Under the pieces are notes generated by a model that did no database searches, was not told the origin of the DNA, and worked only from the letters and a program-made list of their open reading frames with translations. From the NCBI GenBank assembly GCA_028289445.1, contig JANQPO010000024.1, forward strand, positions 1 through 64,000: a stretch of DNA of 64,000 bases, written 5' to 3'. This stretch comes from Tepidamorphaceae bacterium (GTDB lineage Bacteria > Pseudomonadota > Alphaproteobacteria > Rhizobiales > JAKSCL01). Made by a program: the position numbers and the translations under genes. Positions 49,994-58,755 of this stretch are shown piece after piece; position 1 is the stretch's first letter, and every line of letters begins with the position of its first letter.

Positions 49994-51532
49994 ATGTCGG
50001 ATCGTGTCCCGATGGAGTTCGAGTTGAAGCTCGAGCTCGACAGTGACGAGTGCGAGCATGTGCGTCGCGCTGTGATGACGCGTCTCCAGGACGATGCCGC
50101 CGCACAGGATGTCGACATGCGGTCGACGTATTTCGATACCGCGGATCAAGCCCTGCGCCGTGCTGGCGCATCGTTGCGGCTGCGCCGGGTCGAAGGCGTA
50201 ACGCTTCAGACGGTTAAGATCGCAACCGAGGTGAAGGGTGGCATCTCCAACCCGGTCGAATATGAGGTTCAGGTCTTCAAGCAGCGACCTGAAATCTCGG
50301 CGATCCCGAACAAGAAAGCGCGCAAGGCGATCGAGACGCTCATCAACGGGTCGCCGCTTCGAAAACAGTTCGAAACCAATATGAAGCGCACAAAACTGCC
50401 GGTTCGATACGCACGCGGCGCGGCGGAACTGGCACTTGATTGCGGACAGGTTCGCGCTGCGCGTCGCGCGTTAGATTTGTGCGAGCTAGAGCTTGAATTA
50501 AAGTCCGGGGATGCGGAATCCCTCATGGAAATCGCCTCGGACTTATTCGCCGATGTTCCGATCCGGTTCAGCGCGATGAGCAAGGCGGAACGCGGATATC
50601 GCCTGATCGACCGCATGACCGACGGCTCAAAGACGCCGGCGCGCGCTGTATGGCCGAACCTGGAACCCAAGATGGACATCGCGACGGCGTTTCGGCACGT
50701 CACGGCATCGGCGGTCGATCAAGTGTTGTCGAACTGGCAGGTGGTCTTGGTCAACGACGATCCCGAGGGTCCCCATCAGATGCGCATCGGCCTCAGGCGG
50801 CTGAGAACCGCGCTCAAAATCTTCAGGCCGGAGATCGACACACCGGCGCTGCGCGAGCTTAACGACACGCTCAGAAAGGTTGCGCATCTCGTCGGTCGGC
50901 TTCGGGACCGCGATGTTCTTCTGTCCGACATCGTTGATCCGATAGCGACCCAGTTCGACGATGACGGCGCTGGCGCCGAGCTTCACGAACGCCTCATTGC
51001 CATCTGCGCGACCGAACGTCAGTCGGTGCGTGAACAGCTTGGGCAGAACAAGTGGAACGGATTGCTCCTGCGCCTTGCCATGTTGCCGCATGGCGCGGGC
51101 TGGCAGGCACCCAAGCGCGCAACGGCGGTGGCGAAGCTGGCCAAGTCCGCGCTTGATGCCTGCTGGAGCAAGGTCACCAAACGCGCCAGACGTCTTGACA
51201 GGCTGAGCGAAGACGAGCGCCATCAGCTACGTAAGGATCTCAAGATGCTGCGCTATACGGCCGAGTTCGTTTCATCGCTCTACTCGAAGAAGGACACGAA
51301 ACGCTTCATCGCTGCACTTAAGGGGTTGCAGGACGACTTCGGCTATCTCAACGACGTCGCGCTGACTCGGACCCTTCCCGATGTTCTCGGCTCGGAGGCC
51401 GACGCGCATCCCGCACTCCAACGCGCCATTGGGTTCACGCTTGGATGGCACACCCAGCACGCGGAGCACGCCTTCGCTGAAGCCTCCGGCGACTGGGCCC
51501 GCCTGCGCAAACAACCAAAATTCTGGCGCTAA
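49994..51532 (+). CDS. CYTH-CHAD domain protein (inorganic triphosphatase-like)
   Basis: 512 residues. N-terminal CYTH domain (1-~205) with ExExK-type start EFELKLEL, TYFDTADQALRRAGASLRLRR and VKIATEVKGG; C-terminal CHAD domain (~225-510) with histidine-rich helices HQMRIGLRRLRTALKIFRPE, DRDVLLSDIV and LRKDLKMLRYTAEF. CYTH enzymes hydrolyse triphosphates (tripolyphosphate), and CHAD domains bind polyphosphate, so a polyphosphate-related role is likely. It lies directly upstream of a PHO-box gene for a phytase-like protein, which fits phosphate metabolism. Cytoplasmic. Confidence 0.92.
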   Translation: MSDRVPMEFELKLELDSDECEHVRRAVMTRLQDDAAAQDVDMRSTYFDTADQALRRAGASLRLRRVEGVTLQTVKIATEVKGGISNPVEYEVQVFKQRPEISAIPNKKARKAIETLINGSPLRKQFETNMKRTKLPVRYARGAAELALDCGQVRAARRALDLCELELELKSGDAESLMEIASDLFADVPIRFSAMSKAERGYRLIDRMTDGSKTPARAVWPNLEPKMDIATAFRHVTASAVDQVLSNWQVVLVNDDPEGPHQMRIGLRRLRTALKIFRPEIDTPALRELNDTLRKVAHLVGRLRDRDVLLSDIVDPIATQFDDDGAGAELHERLIAICATERQSVREQLGQNKWNGLLLRLAMLPHGAGWQAPKRATAVAKLAKSALDACWSKVTKRARRLDRLSEDERHQLRKDLKMLRYTAEFVSSLYSKKDTKRFIAALKGLQDDFGYLNDVALTRTLPDVLGSEADAHPALQRAIGFTLGWHTQHAEHAFAEASGDWARLRKQPKFWR

Positions 51533-51548
51533 GCACCCCAATCGTGCC

Positions 51549-51566
51549 CTGTCATTTGGGTGTCAT
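51549..51566 (+). promoter_or_regulatory. PHO box (PhoB binding site)
   Basis: CTGTCATTTGGGTGTCAT: two seven-base direct repeats, CTGTCAT and GTGTCAT, separated by four bases. This is the PhoB consensus arrangement with one mismatch in the second repeat. It lies 48 bases before the start of the phytase-like gene. Implies induction under phosphate starvation; inferred from the motif. Confidence 0.8.
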
Positions 51567-51614
51567 CTCGCTCCCCTAATCGCTGAGGCATTCAGCGAAC
51601 AATGGAGACGCGCG

Positions 51615-53798
51615 ATGCATTTTCGACAGGCCGGTTTGGCGGCTGTACTTCTCATGGCGACAACGTCCTCGGCGGCGCTCGCCGAACCGGTGTTCAACCG
51701 AATCGCGTCCTTCCCGGTCAACACCAACCTGCCCGTGGACACCGACCAAAACACCGAGACATCGGCCGAAATCATCGCTGCCACCGATGACGGCATGATG
51801 CTGATCTACACCGACAGCCCCTTGGAGGCCGTTGGCATGATCGACATTACCGACCCGGCTGCGCCGAAGCCGGCCGGAACGATCGCGCTGGACGGCGAGC
51901 CGACCGCCGTTTCGATCGCCGGCGGCAAGGCTCTGGTCGGAGTCAACACCTCTGAGAGCTACACCGCGCCGTCCGGTCATCTAGCCATCATCGATATTGC
52001 ATCGAAGGCCATCGAGGGTACCTGCGATCTCGGCGGTCAGCCGGATTCTACTGCGGTTTCGCCAGACGGTAGCCTGGTGGTGATCGCGATCGAAAACGAG
52101 CGCGACGAGGACCTGAACGACGGCGTTATTCCGCAATTGCCAGCAGGCAGCGTCGCGATCCTGTCGCTGACGGACGGCGTGCCGGACTGCGGCAGCCTTA
52201 TCCAGGCGAGCGTTTCCGGTCTGGCGGACGTCGCCGGCGATGACCCGGAGCCGGAGTTTGTCGACATCAACGCTAATAACGAAATCGCCGTCACGCTTCA
52301 GGAAAACAATCACATCGTGGTGCTTGCCGCCGACGGCAGCGTCGTCAGCCACTTCTCAGCCGGTGCGGTGGACCTGACGAATGTCGACCTCGACGAGGAA
52401 CGTGCGCTCACCTTCGATGGCAACCAGCCCGGCCGCGTGCGCGAGCCCGACGCCATCCAATGGCTCGACAACGACCGCCTCGTCACCGCCAATGAGGGTG
52501 ACTACGAGGGCGGCTCGCGCGGCTTCACGATCTTTTCGAAGTCCGGCGAGGTGCTCTACGAGTCCGGCACGGATTTCGAATATCGCGTCGCCATGGCCGG
52601 CCATTATCCGGAGAAGCGCTCCGGCAACAAAGGCGTCGAGCCGGAGGGCATGGAAGTCAAAGCCTTCGGCGACCGGACCTACATTTTCCTCTTGTCGGAA
52701 CGCGGTTCCGTCATCGGCGTCTATCGCGACACCGGTGGCGACCCCGAATTCGTGCAGCTTCTGCCGTCGGCGCTTGGACCGGAAGGTGCGATCGCTATCC
52801 CGGATCGCAATCTGCTGGCCATCTCAAACGAAGTCGATCTGATCGAAGACGGTGGCGTGCGCTCGCACGTGACGCTTTACAGCTACGCTGAAGGCACGCC
52901 GGCTTATCCGATGATCGTGTCCGGTCTCGACGATAACGGCCGGCCGATCGGGTTCGGCGCACTGTCGGGCCTGGCCGCCGATCCGGAGCGGGCCGGGATC
53001 CTCTACGCCGTCAACGACAGCTTCTACGCCATGCAACCGACGATCTTCACGATCGATGCCAACCAGTCCCCGGCACGCATCACGGCCGCGACGCGCGTGA
53101 CGCGGGGCGGCCAGAATGCGCAGCTTCTCGATCTTGAAGGCATCGTGTCGGACGGCGAGGGTGGCTTCTGGCTGGCGTCGGAAGGTCGTCTCGGCCGGAT
53201 GATCATGCACGGCCTCTACCACGTGAACGCCGAGGGCGAGATCGAGAAACAGGTGGCGTTCCCGGCCGAGCTTTTGGCCGTCGAGAAGCGCTGGGCGTCC
53301 GAAGGCGTGACGAAGATCGGCGACACGTTGTGGATCGCCATTCAGCGCCAGTGGCAGGACGATCCGGACAACACCGTCAAGCTCATCTCCTACAATATCG
53401 AGACGGAAGAGTGGGGCGCGGTCCGCTATCCGACCGAGCCGGCGGAGAAGGGTTGGGTCGGCCTTTCGGAAATCACGCTTCACGGCGACTATGTCTATAT
53501 CATCGAGCGTGACAACCAGATCGGCGCGAACGCCAAGATCAAGAAACTCTATCGGGTCGCCGTCGCCGAGCTTCAGCCGGGCGAAATCGGCGGCACGCTG
53601 CCGGTCGTCGCGAAAGAGGAAGTCCACGACTTCATACCCGACCTGACGGCGACGGGCGGCTATGTCGTCGATAAGATCGAGGGCTTCGCGGTCGATGTGA
53701 ATGGCACCGGGTTTGCCGTCACCGACAATGACGGTGTCGACGATTCGAACGGCGAGACGCTGTTCTTTTCGATCGGGACCGTTGGCGGTGAATCCTAA
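51615..53798 (+). CDS. secreted phytase-like esterase (esterase-like activity of phytase family)
   Basis: 727 residues from the ATG at 51615, with GGAG seven bases ahead. Signal peptide HFRQAGLAAVLLMATTSSAALAE. The N-terminal half is a beta-propeller-like region (SAEIIAATDDGMMLIYTD, VGMIDITDPAAPKPAG, LTFDGNQPGRVREPDAIQWL); the C-terminal ~300 residues hold the phytase-like esterase domain, with LDLEGIVSDGEGGFWLASEG and the metal-site-like NEVDL and EGFAVDVNGTGFAVTDNDGVD. These are calcium-dependent, secreted phosphoesterase-like proteins. The PHO box and the upstream CYTH-CHAD gene suggest phosphate scavenging. Some homologues are annotated as alkaline phosphatase without proof of activity. 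Confidence 0.85.
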   Translation: MHFRQAGLAAVLLMATTSSAALAEPVFNRIASFPVNTNLPVDTDQNTETSAEIIAATDDGMMLIYTDSPLEAVGMIDITDPAAPKPAGTIALDGEPTAVSIAGGKALVGVNTSESYTAPSGHLAIIDIASKAIEGTCDLGGQPDSTAVSPDGSLVVIAIENERDEDLNDGVIPQLPAGSVAILSLTDGVPDCGSLIQASVSGLADVAGDDPEPEFVDINANNEIAVTLQENNHIVVLAADGSVVSHFSAGAVDLTNVDLDEERALTFDGNQPGRVREPDAIQWLDNDRLVTANEGDYEGGSRGFTIFSKSGEVLYESGTDFEYRVAMAGHYPEKRSGNKGVEPEGMEVKAFGDRTYIFLLSERGSVIGVYRDTGGDPEFVQLLPSALGPEGAIAIPDRNLLAISNEVDLIEDGGVRSHVTLYSYAEGTPAYPMIVSGLDDNGRPIGFGALSGLAADPERAGILYAVNDSFYAMQPTIFTIDANQSPARITAATRVTRGGQNAQLLDLEGIVSDGEGGFWLASEGRLGRMIMHGLYHVNAEGEIEKQVAFPAELLAVEKRWASEGVTKIGDTLWIAIQRQWQDDPDNTVKLISYNIETEEWGAVRYPTEPAEKGWVGLSEITLHGDYVYIIERDNQIGANAKIKKLYRVAVAELQPGEIGGTLPVVAKEEVHDFIPDLTATGGYVVDKIEGFAVDVNGTGFAVTDNDGVDDSNGETLFFSIGTVGGES

Positions 53799-53836
53799 GC
53801 GGCGGCTTAGCCGACCCATTTGAAAGCTATAAAGGC

Positions 53837-53862
53837 GGGCGCGTCCTCGACGCGTCCGTTTT
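53837..53862 (+). terminator. rho-independent terminator after the phytase-like gene
   Basis: GGGCGCGTC and GACGCGTCC pair over nine positions (one G-T) around a three-base loop, followed by GTTTT. It may also end the leftward acetyltransferase transcript, because the opposite strand has only a weak T-run. Confidence 0.7.
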
Positions 53863-53895
53863 GCTAGCAACGCCTCGCTGGGAAGCGGCGACCCC

Positions 53896-54390
53896 CTATG
53901 TGCGCCGCCAATCGAAGCGCTGTTCGAGGATTGGGATGCCCCAGGTGGTGTCCTCGCCTTCCTGGGTCAGCTCGAATCCATAGCTTTCGTAAAGATGACG
54001 CGCGGCGTGAAGACCGGAAAATGTGGTGAGATAGCACTGCGCGTAGTCGGCTTCGTCAATGAAGGCCATGGCCTGATCCATCATACGCCGGCCGAGACCA
54101 GCACCGCGTGCCGCGTCTGAAATTATGAACCATCGCAGATGCGACATGCCCGCCTCAAGCTGGGGGTCGGATCCCTCGACAACGAGGCTGGCAACCAGTT
54201 CGCCGTCATTCTCCGCCCAGATCACCCGATCGCGAACATCGTCATAGCGCTGGAAGAAAGCGCCCACACCGGCCGCGATAGTCGCTTCGAAATGGCGGCT
54301 GAACTGCCATTCCCGGCCGTAGTAGCGGATGTGCTCGTTGACGATCCAGCCGATCAGGCCCGGCCGCCAGCCATGGCCGGTTTCAATCAT
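53896..54390 (-). CDS. GNAT-family N-acetyltransferase
   Basis: 164 residues. Acetyl-CoA loop in WFIISDAARGAGLGRRMMDQAM (Q/RxxGxG/A pattern) and the C-terminal CYLTTFSGLHAARHLYESYGFELT. The central part (GMSHLRWF) is typical of MarR-associated or stand-alone GNATs. Start overlaps the lutC stop (ATGA), so it is the last gene of the lactate operon. Acceptor unknown. It may acetylate a metabolite or an antibiotic-like amine; nothing in the sequence decides. Confidence 0.88.
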   Translation of the reverse strand: MIETGHGWRPGLIGWIVNEHIRYYGREWQFSRHFEATIAAGVGAFFQRYDDVRDRVIWAENDGELVASLVVEGSDPQLEAGMSHLRWFIISDAARGAGLGRRMMDQAMAFIDEADYAQCYLTTFSGLHAARHLYESYGFELTQEGEDTTWGIPILEQRFDWRRT

Positions 54391-55091
54391 GCGCCGACTA
54401 TGACGATGTGGAGCCGGCGTGGCCCGTGTGCGCCAAGCAGTAACGTCTGCTCGATATCGGCGGAGCGCGACGGGCCGGTGACCATGTTCACGGTGCGCGG
54501 CATCTCGCCGGCGCCGTAGTGGTCGCGCAGCCGCTGAATTACGGACTCGTAATCGCCGTCTATGTCCTTGGCATCGATGAGGGCGATATGAGTTTCCGGC
54601 AGGAAATTGAGAGTGGTCGGGTTATCATCGCCGGATGTCAGGATGAGCGTCCCGCTCTCCGCAACACCGCCAAAGGCGTGGCTGACACCGACGGTTGTGG
54701 CGTCCTCGGCGATGCCTGTGGAGACCTCCAGCGTCTTCTGGCTCTCCCAGGGAATTTTTTCCAGCCGCGCATCGCTCCCGTGACGGATTTGCTGCGGCAG
54801 GTTGTTCTGGCGCAGAAAGTCGGAGACTTCGCCCGGAACATCGGCGGTAGCGGCGACCCGCGCGAGCGTCGCGTCGACCGCTTTCGCCATGGTCTCGAAA
54901 AGATCGACGCGGCCCTTCGTATCGAGCTGACCACGAGCTGGGACGACGCCCGCCGGGTGCGAGGCGAGACGATCGGCGACTGCCGCGCGTCGCGGCGCCT
55001 CGTCACCATCCACTTTGAGGGAGCGGCGTGCGGTCGCCAGAACCGTGTTGCGCCGCTCGGCGTTCTTCGCGGGATCGAGGATGTCGGTCAT
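54387..55091 (-). CDS. lutC: LutC, LUD-domain lactate utilization protein
   Basis: 234 residues from the ATG at 55091, overlapping the LysE gene stop (ATGA). LUD domain of the LutC/YkgG type: TVGVSHAFGGVAESGTLILTS, PTTLNFLPETHIALIDAKDI and MVTGPSRSADIEQTLLLGAHGP. It forms an iron-sulfur lactate oxidation complex with LutA and LutB that turns L-lactate into pyruvate. It is separated from lutB by a LysE gene, but the ATGA chain keeps all in one operon. Confidence 0.9.
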   Translation of the reverse strand: MTDILDPAKNAERRNTVLATARRSLKVDGDEAPRRAAVADRLASHPAGVVPARGQLDTKGRVDLFETMAKAVDATLARVAATADVPGEVSDFLRQNNLPQQIRHGSDARLEKIPWESQKTLEVSTGIAEDATTVGVSHAFGGVAESGTLILTSGDDNPTTLNFLPETHIALIDAKDIDGDYESVIQRLRDHYGAGEMPRTVNMVTGPSRSADIEQTLLLGAHGPRRLHIVIVGA

Positions 55092-55714
55092 CGGCGCATT
55101 TCGTTTGCTGCGATTGCGATGGCGGAACCCGCGAACAAGCTGGCGATGCCTCGATTGAGCGCTGTTACGCGCCGGGCGGAGTTCAAAAAGAGGCGCAGAG
55201 GCGTGCCAATCAGGCAATAGCCGGAATAAATGACGCAGGTCACGACGATTGCCGTCGGCGTTAGGATCAAGACTTGCCCTGCAAGAGGTGCCGCGGGATC
55301 AATGAACTGCGTGAACACCGCCGCATAGGCCAAAATCGCCTTCGGATTGCTCAACGAAACGAAGAAGGCATCGCGGATCATCGTTGTGCCTTTGGTGCCT
55401 TCGGACAGCCCGGCATCGCTCGGCAAAACAGGCTCGGCTCGCCATAGCTTGATCGCGAGCCAGATGAGATAGGCACAGCCGACAAGTTTTAGCAGCGTGA
55501 ACAGGCCCGCCATGGTCGCAAGCAGCGATGCAACACCCAGGAAGACCAATGCCTGAAACACGAGCGATGCGAGGAGAATGCCGACGATTGTCCAATGGGC
55601 CCGAACTGCGCCATGGTGTGCGGCCATCAAGATGCAGTTGGCGGCGTTGGGGCCAAGCGGGATGCCGGCCAGGAACCAGATGCCAACGAAGATCAGCCAC
55701 TCCGCGCCGGTCAT
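55088..55714 (-). CDS. LysE/RhtB-family exporter
   Basis: 208 residues, starting where the ATG overlaps the lutB stop; upstream in-frame sequence lies inside lutB. About six membrane helices and the family start LIFVGIWFLAGIPLGPNAANC, where the GPN motif is typical. Members export amino acids or small organic molecules. Its insertion in the lut operon, coupled to both neighbours by ATGA, is unusual; a role in moving lactate, pyruvate or an amino acid is a guess. Confidence 0.9.
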   Translation of the reverse strand: MTGAEWLIFVGIWFLAGIPLGPNAANCILMAAHHGAVRAHWTIVGILLASLVFQALVFLGVASLLATMAGLFTLLKLVGCAYLIWLAIKLWRAEPVLPSDAGLSEGTKGTTMIRDAFFVSLSNPKAILAYAAVFTQFIDPAAPLAGQVLILTPTAIVVTCVIYSGYCLIGTPLRLFLNSARRVTALNRGIASLFAGSAIAIAANEMRR

Positions 55715-57138
55715 GTGGGTGTCCCCTCTTGTCTTTGCTTCCACTGCTGTTGAAACGTCTTGCCCTCGGGCGCCGGCAGATCGCGGTGCTTGGTCCAACC
55801 GCCGGCAAGGGGGAGCGACGCCATCCGACCGGTCTTGCCGGCCCACCAGGCCATGACCGGCATACCGATGGACATCGCCATCTGATAGAGCGCCGGGCGT
55901 TTCGCCAAAAAGGCCCAGGCACCGAGGCCGGCGCGTATGGTGGCCGGTGATAGCTTGCGCTCGAACTCACGTTGGCGCCAATGCCGCATCATTTTCGGTA
56001 GTGGGATGCGCATCGGGCAAACGCTTTCGCAGCGCCCGCAAAACGTCGAAGCATTCGGCAGATGGCCCGACTGATCCACGCCGATCAGCGAAGGCGTGAG
56101 GACCGCGCCCATCGGTCCTGGATAGACCCAGCCATACGCGTGGCCGCCGACGGTGTGATAGACCGGACAGTGGTTCATGCAGGCGCCGCAGCGGATGCAG
56201 CGCAACATGTCCTGGAAGTCGGTTCCCAGCATCGACGAGCGGCCATTGTCGAGGAGCACGACGTGATACTCCTCCGGGCCGTCTGGATCGTCGGGCCGGC
56301 GCGGTCCCGTTGAGAACGTTGTGTAGACCGACATGTCCTGTCCGGTCGCGGATCGGGCGAGTACGCGGAGGATTTGTGCGGTGTCGTCCAGTGTCGGGAC
56401 AATCTTTTCCAAGGATGCCACGACGATGTGAACGCGTGGCAAGAGCTGGGTCAGGTCGCCATTGCCTTCATTGGTGACGATGACCGATGTGCCAGTCTCG
56501 GCGATCAGGAAATTCGCTCCCGTGACGCCGACATCGGCGGTTTGGAACTTGTGGCGCAGAATTTCGCGTGCCTCGGACAGGAGCGTGCGCGGGTCTTCCA
56601 AATTGCGGTCAACGGGAAGGTGAGTGTGGACGCGGCGGAACTCGTCCTCGACCTCGTCCTTGTTGACGTGAATCGCCGGCGCGATGATGTGGCTTGGATG
56701 CTCACCCCTGAGCTGGATGATGTACTCGCCAAGGTCGGTCTCGATCGGCGTCAGGCCGTTCCGCTCAAGATGATCGTTAAGGCCGATCTCCTCGGTGATC
56801 ATCGACTTGCCCTTGGTCACCGTGCGGGCATCGACCGACTTGCAGATCGCGGTGACGATGTCGCGGGCTTCCTCGGCATCGACGGCCCAGTGGACGTGTC
56901 CGCCTGACGCCGTCACCTTTTCCTCGTAGGCCTCCAGGTAAAGGTCGAGATGCTCCAGCGCGTGGTTCTTGATGTCGCGCGCCTCATCGCGCAGGTCCTC
57001 GAATTCCGGCAATTTGGCCGCCGCATTGGCGCGCTTTTGGATGAAGCCGGAGCGTACATTGCCCATGGCACGCTGCAGCGCCTGATCGTCGAGGGCTGCG
57101 CGTACGTTGCCCTTGAACTGCGGGGACCGGATTTCCAT
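55711..57138 (-). CDS. lutB: LutB, iron-sulfur LUD protein of lactate oxidation
   Basis: 475 residues. LUD domain (about 60-300; TGANFLIAETGTSVIVTNEGN) and a C-terminal bicluster ferredoxin-like part with CIRCGACMNHCPVYHTVGG and CGRCESVCPMRIPLP. It is the redox relay of the LutABC L-lactate dehydrogenase. The start overlaps the lutA stop by one base (TGATG arrangement). It is followed by a tail of about 90 residues containing MRHWRQREFERKL, usual in LutB. Confidence 0.93.
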   Translation of the reverse strand: MEIRSPQFKGNVRAALDDQALQRAMGNVRSGFIQKRANAAAKLPEFEDLRDEARDIKNHALEHLDLYLEAYEEKVTASGGHVHWAVDAEEARDIVTAICKSVDARTVTKGKSMITEEIGLNDHLERNGLTPIETDLGEYIIQLRGEHPSHIIAPAIHVNKDEVEDEFRRVHTHLPVDRNLEDPRTLLSEAREILRHKFQTADVGVTGANFLIAETGTSVIVTNEGNGDLTQLLPRVHIVVASLEKIVPTLDDTAQILRVLARSATGQDMSVYTTFSTGPRRPDDPDGPEEYHVVLLDNGRSSMLGTDFQDMLRCIRCGACMNHCPVYHTVGGHAYGWVYPGPMGAVLTPSLIGVDQSGHLPNASTFCGRCESVCPMRIPLPKMMRHWRQREFERKLSPATIRAGLGAWAFLAKRPALYQMAMSIGMPVMAWWAGKTGRMASLPLAGGWTKHRDLPAPEGKTFQQQWKQRQEGTPT

Positions 57139-57899
57139 CAGCGGTCCTCGGCGATTGCCGCCGTATCGGTCATTCCGGCCAGCACTTCGGCGACGTGACG
57201 CGCCTGAATGGGCCGTCCCTCGCGCTTCAGCTTGCCTGCCATGTTCAGCAGGCAGCCGAGATCGCCGGCCAGCAACGTCCCGGCGCCGGAGGCCACGATC
57301 GCCTCGGTTTTGCGGCCAACCATCGCATTGGAGATGTCGGGATACTTGACGCAGAATGTTCCGCCGAAACCGCAGCAGACATCTGAATCCGCCATCTCGG
57401 TCAGTTTCAGTCCCTCAACGGTATCGAGCAGGGCACGGGGCTGCGTCTGGACGCCCAGTTCGCGCAGGCCAGAGCAGGAGTCGTGATAGGTGACGGTGCC
57501 GTCGAAAGACGCGGCGACCGATTTGACGCCGGCGATGTCGACCAGAAACGAGACGAGTTCGTGGACCTTATCCGCAAACGCTTCGGCGCGCGCTTTCCAC
57601 TTAACCTCGTTCTCAAACAGCTCCGGGTAATGCTTTTTCAGCATCCCGGCGCACGACCCGGAGGGTGCAACGATGAAATCGTAGCTCTCGAACGCCTCGA
57701 TCACCTGACGGGCGATGTCTCGGGCGTCGCGATTGTCGCCGGAATTGTAGGCGGGCTGGCCGCAGCAGGTTTGCGCGGAGGGCACCTCAACCGTAAATCC
57801 GGCGTCTTCCAAGAGCTTCACCGTCGCGAATCCGACGCTCGGCCGAAACAGATCGACCAGACAAGTGACAAAGAGCGCGACGCGGCGTGTTTCCGCCAT
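57138..57899 (-). CDS. lutA: LutA, CCG-domain subunit of lactate oxidation
   Basis: 253 residues from the ATG at 57899, which has AGGA seven bases upstream; an ATG six codons earlier is possible. Two CCG cysteine-rich motifs: SAQTCCGQPAYNSGD with VAPSGSCAGML, and VTYHDSCSGLRELG with SDVCCGFGGTFCVKYP, which bind [4Fe-4S] or disulfide-linked clusters. First gene of lutA-lutB-lysE-lutC-GNAT. Cytoplasmic, passing electrons from lactate to the respiratory chain. Divergent from a membrane protein gene. Confidence 0.93.
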   Translation of the reverse strand: MAETRRVALFVTCLVDLFRPSVGFATVKLLEDAGFTVEVPSAQTCCGQPAYNSGDNRDARDIARQVIEAFESYDFIVAPSGSCAGMLKKHYPELFENEVKWKARAEAFADKVHELVSFLVDIAGVKSVAASFDGTVTYHDSCSGLRELGVQTQPRALLDTVEGLKLTEMADSDVCCGFGGTFCVKYPDISNAMVGRKTEAIVASGAGTLLAGDLGCLLNMAGKLKREGRPIQARHVAEVLAGMTDTAAIAEDR

Positions 57900-58042
57900 G
57901 GAGGGATCCTGACTCATACGATGGCCGATTACGCATATGCTATCGCCGCGCGCACTGGCAAGCCTGACGAATGTCGCAATCGTTGCGGCCGCGACCGGCT
58001 TGGCGTCTAATAGTGCTCGAACCGATCTGCGAGGGCGTTAGC

Positions 58043-58753
58043 ATGGATTTATCCGACCTCATGATCCTGCGCGGGGCCGAGCGACTGCTGGTCGTCGCCA
58101 TTGCCGGACTGTCGATTGTCCTCGGCTATCACCTGTTCAAGATCGTTCCAGTCGACAAGGATTCGCGTGGCGAGTTCAAGGCGCTGAACATCTCGATTGT
58201 TGTCTCGAAAGTAGGGCCGGGTGTCTTCTTCGCCGCTTTTGGGGCGCTGGTGCTGGGATTGTCGGTCATGACTCAGCTCAAGGTTGAGCCCGGGCAGCCG
58301 ACCGCCGGAACTGCACTTTCCGGTGAAACGGTGCAGACGGCGCTTTTGGAACCGCGAGTTGAATATTTGCAGCAAGCTCCGGCACCCGAACTGGTGCCGC
58401 AAGTTGCCTATGCTCCGGTGTTCCAACCGGCTCCGGCGAACCAGGTCACGTATTTGGGCGTTGACGCCGCACCGCCTGCCTCGCTCGAGGATGTGAACCG
58501 GATCAAGGACCAGATCGGATTCCTGAACTGTGCAGCGGAACATGCGGCAATCGGCCTTGATCCCGGACTTGCCGACGCCATGCGGTCGGCGGTCGATGCC
58601 GCGTCCACCGCGCTTGTGCGGGCCGCCTGGCAAGCCGATTGGGGCGAGCCGGCCAGCTTGGACAACGGCAATGCGGTCGAGGCGGTCAACGCACTCCTTG
58701 CGGCAAGATCATCCGTATGTCTTGCCGCGGTTCTCAAGGTTGAGGCGAACTGA
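58043..58753 (+). CDS. membrane protein of unknown function
   Basis: 236 residues from the ATG at 58043. Two hydrophobic segments (about residues 17-35, LVVAIAGLSIVLGYHLF, and 60-76, GVFFAAFGALVLGLSVM) are followed by a Pro/Val-rich periplasmic stretch (QQAPAPELVPQVAYAPVFQP) and a C-terminal helical part with two cysteines. No family recognised. It stops two bases before the M48-like protease gene, so the two are likely co-expressed and may act together. Confidence 0.75.
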   Translation: MDLSDLMILRGAERLLVVAIAGLSIVLGYHLFKIVPVDKDSRGEFKALNISIVVSKVGPGVFFAAFGALVLGLSVMTQLKVEPGQPTAGTALSGETVQTALLEPRVEYLQQAPAPELVPQVAYAPVFQPAPANQVTYLGVDAAPPASLEDVNRIKDQIGFLNCAAEHAAIGLDPGLADAMRSAVDAASTALVRAAWQADWGEPASLDNGNAVEAVNALLAARSSVCLAAVLKVEAN

Positions 58754-58755
58754 CG

